Assembly (NCBI GenBank): GCA_964458325.1
Contig: CAYWIM010000015.1
Location: 1 to 59,375 of the forward strand
Reading direction: 5' to 3'
DNA: 59,375 bases
Source of the DNA: JAGMXM01 sp964458325
GTDB lineage: Bacteria > Verrucomicrobiota > Verrucomicrobiia > Limisphaerales > UBA1319
A program made the translations under genes and the position numbers. Positions 15,857-23,228 of the stretch are shown one piece after another. Every line of letters starts with the position of its first letter. Position 1 is the stretch's first letter. The notes beneath the pieces were generated by a model. The model was not told the origin of the DNA, searched no databases, and saw nothing but the letters and a program-made list of their open reading frames with translations.

Positions 15857-17260
15857 ATGGCGCCGATTCACTCTCACCGATGGGCACCTCGAGTGCTGCA
15901 AATCGCCCTTTTCCTGGCGATCGGATGGTCATCGCGAGCCGAGGTTCAAATCGCGGTCGGCCACCAGGCCAGCGAAGATGCTGGTCCTGGTTTCCGGTTT
16001 CGCGAGGTCCCCCCACCCGCGCGAAATGACGCGGCAACCGATGCCCGATTCGTCCTGGTGAGCGGCCGCGCCGATCCCAATGGCGGGCCGTTGAGCGTTC
16101 TGCACGATGGGCAGGTCCCGCGCGAGGAAGACGAGCCGGCCCGGAATTTCTTCTGCGCAGCCGGAACCGCGGGGGGACGGCTCTGGATCGATCTGGGGCG
16201 CCCGGTGGAGATCCAGCAGGTCCACACGTATTCGTGGCATCCCAACACGCGGGGACCCCAGGTCTACACCCTGTACGCCCATGCCGCCAACCCGATCGGC
16301 TCGAACAGCCCGCCCGGGCCGGAAACGGACCTCGAGGGATCCGGATGGCGGCGGATCGCGCGTGTGGACACCCGGCCCAAGGCGGGGCCCGGCGGCGGCC
16401 AGTACGGCGTGAGCATCTCGGATTCCTCGGGCGCGCTCGGCTTGTACCGCTGCCTGCTCTTCGAGCTGGCCCGCACAGAGGACGCCGATCCCTTCGGCAA
16501 CACATTCTACAGCGAGATCGACGTGATCGACCGGGCTGGGCCGGCTCCATTGCCCGTAGCCGGCGATCCAGCCGCCTCGCCGGGCGCGCGGGAGATCATC
16601 CGGACCGAAAGCGGCCAGCACCAAATCGTCATCGATACCACCGCTGCGCCCGACCTGACCGACTGGGCGCGCCGCGAACTGGCGCCCGTTGTGCGCGAGT
16701 GGTACCCGAAAATCGTCGGGATGCTGCCCAGCGACGGATACGCCGCTCCCGCTCGAGTCACCATCTATTTTCTATCGGACATGGACGGCGTCGCCTCGAC
16801 GAGCGGGACGCGGATTCGATGTGCCGCGAACTGGTTTCGACGCAATCTCGATGGCGAGGCCAAGGGGGCAGTGGTGCATGAGCTGGTGCATGTCGTGCAG
16901 GATTACGGGCGGGCGCGGCGAACCGGGCCCGCTTCGATGGCGCCTCCAGGCTGGCTGGTCGAGGGGATCGCCGACTACATCCGATGGTTCCAATACGAAC
17001 CTCAGTCCAAGGGCGCCGAAATCACCGCGCGCAATTTGAGCCGCGCGCGATACGACGGCAACTACCGGGTCTCAGCGAACTTCCTGAACTGGGTGGTCGA
17101 GAAGCACCGGCCGGAGATCATTCGCCAACTGAACGCCGCGATGCGCGAGGGCCGGTATCGGGACGATCTGTGGGCGACGCTGACCGGCCACACCTTGAGC
17201 GACCTGGGCGCCGCCTGGAAACAGGATCTGGAGCGGAGAATCCTCGCACAGCCGGAGTAA
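15857..17260 (+). CDS. Secreted basic-secretory-protein (BSP) peptidase with N-terminal lectin-like domain
   Basis: A 467-residue exported protein. The signal peptide covers about 1-29. Residues about 95-230 form a beta-rich domain resembling a discoidin/F5-8C module (ARNFFCAAGTAGGRLWIDLG, then HTYSWHP). Residues 250-455 match the plant basic secretory protein family: the zinc motif HELVHVVQDYG (341-351), then WLVEGIADYIRWFQYEP with likely further ligand Glu369 or Asp373, and NYRVSANFLNWVVEKH. Members are thought to be metallopeptidases. The discoidin-like part may bind sugars. It stands alone, divergent from the aminotransferase and convergent with metX. Confidence 0.85.
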   Translation: MAPIHSHRWAPRVLQIALFLAIGWSSRAEVQIAVGHQASEDAGPGFRFREVPPPARNDAATDARFVLVSGRADPNGGPLSVLHDGQVPREEDEPARNFFCAAGTAGGRLWIDLGRPVEIQQVHTYSWHPNTRGPQVYTLYAHAANPIGSNSPPGPETDLEGSGWRRIARVDTRPKAGPGGGQYGVSISDSSGALGLYRCLLFELARTEDADPFGNTFYSEIDVIDRAGPAPLPVAGDPAASPGAREIIRTESGQHQIVIDTTAAPDLTDWARRELAPVVREWYPKIVGMLPSDGYAAPARVTIYFLSDMDGVASTSGTRIRCAANWFRRNLDGEAKGAVVHELVHVVQDYGRARRTGPASMAPPGWLVEGIADYIRWFQYEPQSKGAEITARNLSRARYDGNYRVSANFLNWVVEKHRPEIIRQLNAAMREGRYRDDLWATLTGHTLSDLGAAWKQDLERRILAQPE

Positions 17261-17282
17261 GGGGGCGTGCGCCGCAGTCGAT

Positions 17283-17318
17283 CCGGAGGGGCGTCCTGGG
17301 CCGTTCAGGACGCTCCGG
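17283..17318. terminator. Hairpin between convergent BSP peptidase and metX
   Basis: A strong stem (GCGTCCTG at 17291-17298, CAGGACGC at 17306-17313), extended by CCGGA (17283-17287) and TCCGG (17314-17318) with a GGG bulge. It lies just after the plus-strand peptidase stop and overlaps the last codons of metX. It may terminate one or both convergent transcripts. No T-tract is evident. Confidence 0.4.
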
Positions 17319-18438
17319 CCGCCGCCGGCTGCCGGGCGCGGTGCACCGACAGGAAATCGCGGGTTAGACTCGCCAGCCGGTCGGTCTCGATGAGGAAGGC
17401 ATCGTGGCCGTAGTTGCTCTGGATCTCGACGTAGGCCGCATCCACGTCGCGCTTGAGCATCGCCCGCACCAGCTCGCGCGATTGCGACGGCGGGAACAGC
17501 CAGTCCGAGGAGTAGCTGACCACCAGCACGCGCGCCGCCACTCCGGAAAAGGCGTGGGCGAGCGACGGCAGCCCCTCGGCCATGTCGAAGTAATCGATCG
17601 ATTTAGTGATGTAGAGAAAGGAGTTCGCATCGAAGCGCTGGGTGAACGAATGGCCTCGATAGCGCAGATAGCTCTCGACGGCGAAATCGGTGGCGAAATG
17701 GTAGCCGTATTTCGCGCGCTCCTGGAGCCGGCGGCCGAATTTCTCGTGCATCGATGTCTCGCACAGGTAGGAGATATGGCCGATCATCCGCGCCACCGCC
17801 AGCCCCCGATTGGGCGGCTCCGACCCATAGTAATCCCCATGGCGCCAGTTCGGATCCGCATAGATCGCTTGGCGCGCCACTTCGTTCAGCGCAATGGTCT
17901 GCGGCGACACGCGCGCCGTCGATGCCAGCACGATCGCGTTCCGAACGCGGTCCGGATATGACACCGACCACTGGAGCGCCTGCATGCCCCCGAGACTTCC
18001 CCCGGTGACGCAGAACAACTGCGCGACGCCCAGATGATCCATCAGCATCCGCTGCGCATGCACCATGTCGGAAACGGTCACCACGGGGAAGTTCAACGCG
18101 TAGGGCTGGCCTGTCTTCGGATCCGGCGAGGCCGGCCCCGTGCTCCCCTTGCACCCGCCCAGAACATTCGTGCAGACAACGAAGTAGCGATCCGTGTCGA
18201 ACGCCTTCCCGGGGCCGACCGCGCTGTCCCACCAACCTTCCCGGTCATCGGGCCCGTGGCGGGCGACGTGCGAGTCGCCCGACAAGGCGTGCTCGATCAG
18301 AATGACGTTGCTTTGGTCCTTGTTGAGCGTGCCGTAGGTCTCGTACGCGAGCGTGATCGGCTGGAGCAGCGCTCCGCTCTGGAGACGCAAGCCCTCCGGC
18401 CACGTCACCGACTGCGGATGTTGGGAATTTTTCGACAT
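17305..18438 (-). CDS. metX: Homoserine O-acyltransferase (MetX family)
   Basis: A 377-residue alpha/beta-hydrolase that activates homoserine with an acyl group, the first committed step to methionine. The catalytic triad is visible: Ser148 in GGSLGGMQALQW, Asp312 in SSDWLFPP and His345 in GHDAFLIE. HALSGDSH and VVCTNVLGGCKGSTGPAS are family hallmarks. Acetyl-CoA is the likely donor given the adjacent O-acetylhomoserine sulfhydrylase, but some MetX proteins use succinyl-CoA. It follows metY by 34 bp. Length is typical. Confidence 0.95.
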   Translation of the reverse strand: MSKNSQHPQSVTWPEGLRLQSGALLQPITLAYETYGTLNKDQSNVILIEHALSGDSHVARHGPDDREGWWDSAVGPGKAFDTDRYFVVCTNVLGGCKGSTGPASPDPKTGQPYALNFPVVTVSDMVHAQRMLMDHLGVAQLFCVTGGSLGGMQALQWSVSYPDRVRNAIVLASTARVSPQTIALNEVARQAIYADPNWRHGDYYGSEPPNRGLAVARMIGHISYLCETSMHEKFGRRLQERAKYGYHFATDFAVESYLRYRGHSFTQRFDANSFLYITKSIDYFDMAEGLPSLAHAFSGVAARVLVVSYSSDWLFPPSQSRELVRAMLKRDVDAAYVEIQSNYGHDAFLIETDRLASLTRDFLSVHRARQPAAAGAS

Positions 18439-18472
18439 CGTGGCGCTTCCCAGGACGGAATGGGTCCTCGGC

Positions 18473-19774
18473 TCAGCCGGCTGCCTTCTCCAATGCCTGG
18501 TCGATGTCCGCCCGCAGATCGTCGATGTGCTCGAGACCGATCGACAGCCGGATGTAGTCCTCGGTCACCCCCGTCGCCTCCTGCTCCGCCTTCGTGAGCT
18601 GCTGGTGCGTCGTCGATGCTGGGTGGATCACCAGGCTCCTGGCGTCCCCGATGTTGGCCACATGCGAAAACAATCGCACGGCGTCGATGAATCGTTTGCC
18701 CGCCTCGAGGCCGCCGCGGATGCCAAAGCCAACCAAGCCGCCAAACCCCTCCTTCATGTACTTCGCGGCGATGGCGTGGGATGGATCCTCCGCCAAACCG
18801 GGATACGTGACCCACTTCACCCGGGGATGCGTCTGCAGGTGGCGAGCGACCGCCATGGCGTTGGCCGAATGCTGCCGCTGCCGCAAGGGCAGCGTCTCGA
18901 GTCCCTGCAAAAACAGAAACGCATTGAACGGGCTCAGCGCTGGCCCCAGATCGCGCAGCAGCGTCACTCGCACTTTGATGATAAACGCCACGTTGCCCAT
19001 CCCCGGCATATTGCCCAACGCATCCCAGTAGACCAGCCCATGGTAGCTGGGATCCGGCTCGGTGAACTCCGGATACTTCCCGTTGTTCCAGGCGAACTTC
19101 CCCGAATCCACAATGATGCCGCCGATCGATGTGCCATGCCCGCCGATGTACTTGGTCGCCGATCCCACGAGGATATCGGCCCCGTGATCGATCGGCCGCA
19201 CCAGCCCAACCCCCACCGTGTTGTCGACCACCAGCGGCACCCCCGCCTCATGCGCGATCTTCGCCAGCGCGGCGAAATCCGGCACATCCAGTTTCGGATT
19301 GCCGATCGTCTCGGCATACAGCGCCCGAGTCCGGCTCGTCAACGCGCGCCGGAAGGCCTCGGGATCCCGCGAATCCACGAACACCGCCTTTCTTCCGAGC
19401 CGCGGGAAGGTATGATGCAGCAATTGGTAGGTGCCGCCATACAGGTTGTTGCCCGCCACGATCTCGTCTCCCATCCGGGTGATTGCCAGCAGCGCCAGCG
19501 TGATCGCCGATTGCCCCGATGCCACCGCCAGCGCCCCGGTTCCCCCCTCCAGCGCCGCCATCCGCCGCTCGAACACGTCGGTGGTCGGATTCATGAGCCG
19601 CGTGTAGATGTTCCCGAATTCCTTCAGGGCAAACAAATTGGCCGCGTGCTCGGTGCTGTGGAACACATAGGAGGTCGTCTGGTAGATCGGGACCGCCCGT
19701 GCCCCGGTGGTTGGATCCGGCACTTGGCCCGCGTGCAAGGCCAGCGTTTCAAACCGATGATGCTCTGTATTCAT
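18473..19774 (-). CDS. metY: O-acetylhomoserine sulfhydrylase
   Basis: A 433-residue PLP enzyme of the Cys/Met metabolism family. It uses sulfide and O-acetylhomoserine to make homocysteine. Its length and the opening FETLALHAGQVPDPTTGARAVPIYQTTSYVF are typical of MetY rather than the shorter MetB/MetC (about 380-400). The PLP lysine is Lys208 in SATKYIGGHGTSIGG. SGQSAITLALL and NPTTDVFERRMAALEGG are also diagnostic. The gene starts 6 bp after the cysK stop and precedes metX by 34 bp, forming a direct-sulfhydrylation pathway. No regulatory leader is visible in the short gaps. Confidence 0.96.
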   Translation of the reverse strand: MNTEHHRFETLALHAGQVPDPTTGARAVPIYQTTSYVFHSTEHAANLFALKEFGNIYTRLMNPTTDVFERRMAALEGGTGALAVASGQSAITLALLAITRMGDEIVAGNNLYGGTYQLLHHTFPRLGRKAVFVDSRDPEAFRRALTSRTRALYAETIGNPKLDVPDFAALAKIAHEAGVPLVVDNTVGVGLVRPIDHGADILVGSATKYIGGHGTSIGGIIVDSGKFAWNNGKYPEFTEPDPSYHGLVYWDALGNMPGMGNVAFIIKVRVTLLRDLGPALSPFNAFLFLQGLETLPLRQRQHSANAMAVARHLQTHPRVKWVTYPGLAEDPSHAIAAKYMKEGFGGLVGFGIRGGLEAGKRFIDAVRLFSHVANIGDARSLVIHPASTTHQQLTKAEQEATGVTEDYIRLSIGLEHIDDLRADIDQALEKAAG

Positions 19775-19780
19775 ATTGGA

Positions 19781-20740
19781 TCAATCCAGTTCGTCGCTGT
19801 CGGCGTTCAGGTCGGCAAAGAGCCACGAGGACAAATAGCGCTCGCAGCAGGACGGGCAGATCACGACAATCTGCTGGCCGCTGTTTTCCGGCCGCTGGGC
19901 CACCTGCAGCGCCGCCCACACCGCCGCGCCGCTCGATATCCCGATCGGGATCCCATCCAGCCGATTCACCTGCTTGGCAATCCGCCCCACATCTTCCTCG
20001 CGCACCGGAATGACCTCATCCACGATCTTGCGGTTCAACACCTCCGGCACGAAACCCGCGCCTATCCCCTGTATCCGATGCGACCCGGGCTTGCCTCCCG
20101 ACAAAACGGGCGAGGACGCGGGCTCGACCGCGATGACCTTAAAGGTCGGCTTGCGCGCCTTGATCACTTCCGCGATCCCGGTCAAGGTTCCACCGGTCCC
20201 GACGCCTGCCACGACGGCGTCCACCTTTCCGTCCGTGTCGCGCCAGATCTCCTCGGCGGTGGTTTTCCGGTGGATCTCGGGATTGGCTGGGTTGGTGAAT
20301 TGTTGGAGAATGAGGCTGTGGGGGATTTTAGCGCGCAATTCCTCAGCCTTGGCGATCGCCCCTTTCATCCCCAGCGATCCATCCGTCAAGATCAGTTTCG
20401 CGCCCAACACCTTCAGCAGCTTTCGCCGCTCGAGCGACATCGTCTCCGGCATGGTCAGGATGAGCGGGATCCCCCGGGCCGCGGCCACGAATGCGAGCGC
20501 AATGCCCGTGTTCCCGCTCGTGGGCTCGATGAGGACCGTGTCGGGATGGATCTGGCCCGCCCGCATCGCCGCTTCGATCATCGAAACGCCAATCCGGTCC
20601 TTCACGCTCGACAACGGATTGAAGAACTCGAGCTTCAGCAGGATCTCCGCCCGCGCCCCGTGCTCGCTCGCGGTCCGGTTCAGCCGCACCAATGGGGTGT
20701 TCCCGACCGTCTCCGTGATGTCATGAAAAATGCGCGCCAT
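19781..20740 (-). CDS. cysK: Cysteine synthase A
   Basis: A PLP-dependent O-acetylserine sulfhydrylase of 319 residues, making cysteine from O-acetylserine and sulfide. Starting at the ATG at 20740, the PLP lysine is Lys47 in NPLSSVKDRIG. PTSGNTGIAL, the glycine-rich VAGVGTGGTLTGIAEV and the C-terminal CERYLSSWLF follow in order. It is the first gene of the cysK-metY-metX block, so both sulfide-using enzymes may be co-expressed. The stretch upstream is only 62 bp to the preceding gene and shows no recognisable SAM riboswitch or T-box. Confidence 0.97.
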   Translation of the reverse strand: MARIFHDITETVGNTPLVRLNRTASEHGARAEILLKLEFFNPLSSVKDRIGVSMIEAAMRAGQIHPDTVLIEPTSGNTGIALAFVAAARGIPLILTMPETMSLERRKLLKVLGAKLILTDGSLGMKGAIAKAEELRAKIPHSLILQQFTNPANPEIHRKTTAEEIWRDTDGKVDAVVAGVGTGGTLTGIAEVIKARKPTFKVIAVEPASSPVLSGGKPGSHRIQGIGAGFVPEVLNRKIVDEVIPVREEDVGRIAKQVNRLDGIPIGISSGAAVWAALQVAQRPENSGQQIVVICPSCCERYLSSWLFADLNADSDELD

Positions 20741-20802
20741 AAAAAGCAATTCCGTGCCAACATGATTCAGATCGTTTGGAAATGCAAGAATCGCGGCTGG
20801 GC

Positions 20803-23199
20803 CTAGTCCCGCCCCTGTCGATAGGCCGCCAGGCGAGCGGCGGCGCGCGCCTCGACGTCCGCCCGCCCGGTCGCGCGCGCGATCTCGACGGCCCGAGTCG
20901 CCTCGGCGACTGCCTCGGCAAACCGGCCGGCTCGGGCCAGGTTCATGGCCAGACGCTCGTGCAGCTCCGGCGTCCGGTCCAGTCCCGGCTCGCGCGTCAC
21001 GGCCCGATGGTAGTGAACCAGCGGCTCCTCGACGAATCCCCGGTACGCCAGGACCAGGGCCAGCAGGTAATGAGCCGCTCCATAGTCCGGATCCAGCCGG
21101 ATCGCATCCTCGAGACTGGCGATGCCCCCGCCCAGATCGCCGTCGAGGAAAAGCGACCGGCCCAGCTGATATCGCATCACGGGCGCCTGATACGGCGCCT
21201 CGGCCCCCGCAGGCAGCAGATCGATCGCCGCCCGCAGGTGCGGGATCGCCTCCGCATGCCGGCCCAGAAAGGCCAGCGCCATCCCCAGATCGTGTCGCGC
21301 AAGCGCGTTCCGCGCATCCAGCCGCACCGCAGCCTCCAGATGCTCCATCCCCTCCGCGTGCTCCCGCCGCACGTTGAACAGGAGAAAGCCCAGCTTCTGG
21401 CGCGCCGTCGAGTTGCGCGGATTGAGCTCGATCGCCTTCCGATACTGCTGGATCGCCGGCTCGTGATCGCCTTGCTTATAGAACTCGTTGCCCGCCCGCA
21501 AAAAGGAATAGTCGTTGAGGAAATCCTCCCGGACGCGCCGGATCGCGCTCGCCCGCAGGTTGACGAACTCGGGGATGTTGGCCGCCCGATCCGGCTCCGT
21601 GAATCGCTCGAGGCAGACCGGCGGCGAGCTCTCTCCGCCCTCGTCCACGTGGCTGAGCCAGAGCTGGGTGTACGGGCCGTTTGCCTTCGACGAAAAGACG
21701 ATCCATCGCCCGTTCGGCGACCAGCTATGCCAGGAGTTCATCTGCCCCGTGTTGGCGCGCAGCCGCCGCGGCTGGCCCCCCTCGGCCGGCATCAGGTAAA
21801 GCTCGCTGTCGGGCTGCAGCAGCATGTAGCTCCTGGCCTGGCAGAACAAGATCCAGCGCCCATCCGGCGAATACCGGGGGAAAAAATTGCTGCGTCCGTT
21901 GCCCGATGCACCCGCTAGAGGCTCCGCCTTGCCGCCCCGCCCCTCGTTGAAAGGAACCCGATACAGGTCGAACAGGAATGGCTTGCCCTCCTCGAGAAAC
22001 TCGCGGCACTCTTCCGGGCTCAACAGCACTTTGCCCTGGCCCAGCGTGTGCCGGAGATCATAGGCCGGCGCCCGCGCGAACACGATCGATCGCCCGTCGG
22101 GGCTCCACGTCGGATTGCTCTGCACGTAAGCCGGATCGTCCGCGCCGGGCAGCGATTCGAACCGGCCGCTCGATCGGTCGTGCCAGGCCAGGATCCCCTT
22201 GATCGGGAAGAAGAGCTGCGAATACGCCAGCCCGTCCCGCGGCACGAACACCGACTTGTCCTTCACCGTGCTGATCACCGCCCGGCCATCGGGCGAGATC
22301 TGAGACAGCAGGCCGAACGTCTGCTCGTTATCTTCGGGCCGGTAATCGTTCCAGGTGATGATCTCGCTGGTCGCCAGAACCATCTCCTCCGCCGTTCGCG
22401 TGATGACATAGGATCCCTTGCTGTTGGCGTAGTCCACATCCATCGCCAGCCATTGGCCGTCCCGGGTGAAGGAATGGCAGTTGCCGCATACTGGCAGCCT
22501 CTCCAGCACCACCGGCGGCCCCGCCGAACTCACCTCTCCCCACCGCCACCGGATCCGGCTCGGATCCTTCACCGCCTCGATAAACGGCAGGTTCACCTCC
22601 CGGTAGAAAATCGCCGCCCCCACCGCGTCCCGCGATGTCTCCCAGCGAACCCGCCCCGCCGAGACAACCCGCCCCGGCGCAGCCGCACGCACGCCCAGTA
22701 TCCACACGGTCGCCATCCTGCCGGCGGACCGTTCCTTGATCGCTTCCCAAACACGCTCCTCCGGCCGCCATTTCTTTTCTCGCACCGCAAAGATCAGCCG
22801 CTCTCTCCCATGAACCTCCCCCCGATCTCGCCTCCGGCCACCCTCTCCTTCGCCCACTGCGGGAGAGAGCGCAGCCCGAGCGGGCGCGCGATGGTCCGGG
22901 GATTCAGAGCGCACACCTTGTCCCGAGGAGCTGTCCGCTCCGTCCCACCCAACCGAGATCACCCATGCATCCGCCTCCGGGCTCGAGTCCTCCCAGCGAA
23001 CCGTGGGCGCCACGATCTCGGGCGGGAAAACCGTTTCATCCAGGGGATACCCGATCTGGATGGCCGCATGCGTGTCGGATTCGCGAAATGCGGTCCAGAC
23101 GACCTCGGCATCCACCGCCGGCCCTGGTCGATCGCGGCGGTCACAGGCCACCACCCCCAATATCAGTGCCACCCACGCCACCCGATTCGTCGTCCTCAT
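20803..23199 (-). CDS. PD40 beta-propeller/TPR lipoprotein with CxxCH motif
   Basis: From the ATG at 23199 this encodes 798 residues. It has a lipoprotein signal (VALILGVVAC, Cys19, then Asp20). Residues 238-242 are CGNCH, a single c-type haem attachment motif. Residues about 270-560 hold at least four TolB/PD40-type repeats (SPDGRAVIS, WSPDGRSIVF, YSPDGRWILF, WSPNGRWIVF). Residues about 590-790 are TPR units, for example FYKQGDHEPAIQQYRKAIELNPRN. Residues about 88-132 are a low-complexity Ser/Arg/Gly/Glu insert encoded by a palindromic element. The role may be envelope scaffolding or sensing, possibly with haem; this is not known. It sits between GH95 and cysK. Confidence 0.85.
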   Translation of the reverse strand: MRTTNRVAWVALILGVVACDRRDRPGPAVDAEVVWTAFRESDTHAAIQIGYPLDETVFPPEIVAPTVRWEDSSPEADAWVISVGWDGADSSSGQGVRSESPDHRAPARAALSPAVGEGEGGRRRDRGEVHGRERLIFAVREKKWRPEERVWEAIKERSAGRMATVWILGVRAAAPGRVVSAGRVRWETSRDAVGAAIFYREVNLPFIEAVKDPSRIRWRWGEVSSAGPPVVLERLPVCGNCHSFTRDGQWLAMDVDYANSKGSYVITRTAEEMVLATSEIITWNDYRPEDNEQTFGLLSQISPDGRAVISTVKDKSVFVPRDGLAYSQLFFPIKGILAWHDRSSGRFESLPGADDPAYVQSNPTWSPDGRSIVFARAPAYDLRHTLGQGKVLLSPEECREFLEEGKPFLFDLYRVPFNEGRGGKAEPLAGASGNGRSNFFPRYSPDGRWILFCQARSYMLLQPDSELYLMPAEGGQPRRLRANTGQMNSWHSWSPNGRWIVFSSKANGPYTQLWLSHVDEGGESSPPVCLERFTEPDRAANIPEFVNLRASAIRRVREDFLNDYSFLRAGNEFYKQGDHEPAIQQYRKAIELNPRNSTARQKLGFLLFNVRREHAEGMEHLEAAVRLDARNALARHDLGMALAFLGRHAEAIPHLRAAIDLLPAGAEAPYQAPVMRYQLGRSLFLDGDLGGGIASLEDAIRLDPDYGAAHYLLALVLAYRGFVEEPLVHYHRAVTREPGLDRTPELHERLAMNLARAGRFAEAVAEATRAVEIARATGRADVEARAAARLAAYRQGRD
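22799..22871. repeat. Palindromic element inside a coding sequence
   Basis: An 11-bp perfect inverted repeat (CGCTCTCTCCC at 22799-22809, GGGAGAGAGCG at 22861-22871) with an inner CTCTCC/GGAGAG pair (22843-22848, 22862-22867). The content resembles the intergenic elements at 4133 and 9497. Here it lies inside the PD40/TPR lipoprotein gene and is read in frame as a low-complexity peptide. Confidence 0.6.
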
Positions 23200-23228
23200 G
23201 GATCCTATGCCTCCGCGCTCCGTATCCT

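Noticed and set aside
20741..20802. SAM riboswitch before cysK
   Set aside because: The gap is only 62 bp, too short for a full SAM-I aptamer plus expression platform, and no matching core was recognised.
18353..20806. Long plus-strand frame over metX, metY and cysK
   Set aside because: Arg/His/Gln-rich composition, antisense to three clear enzymes.
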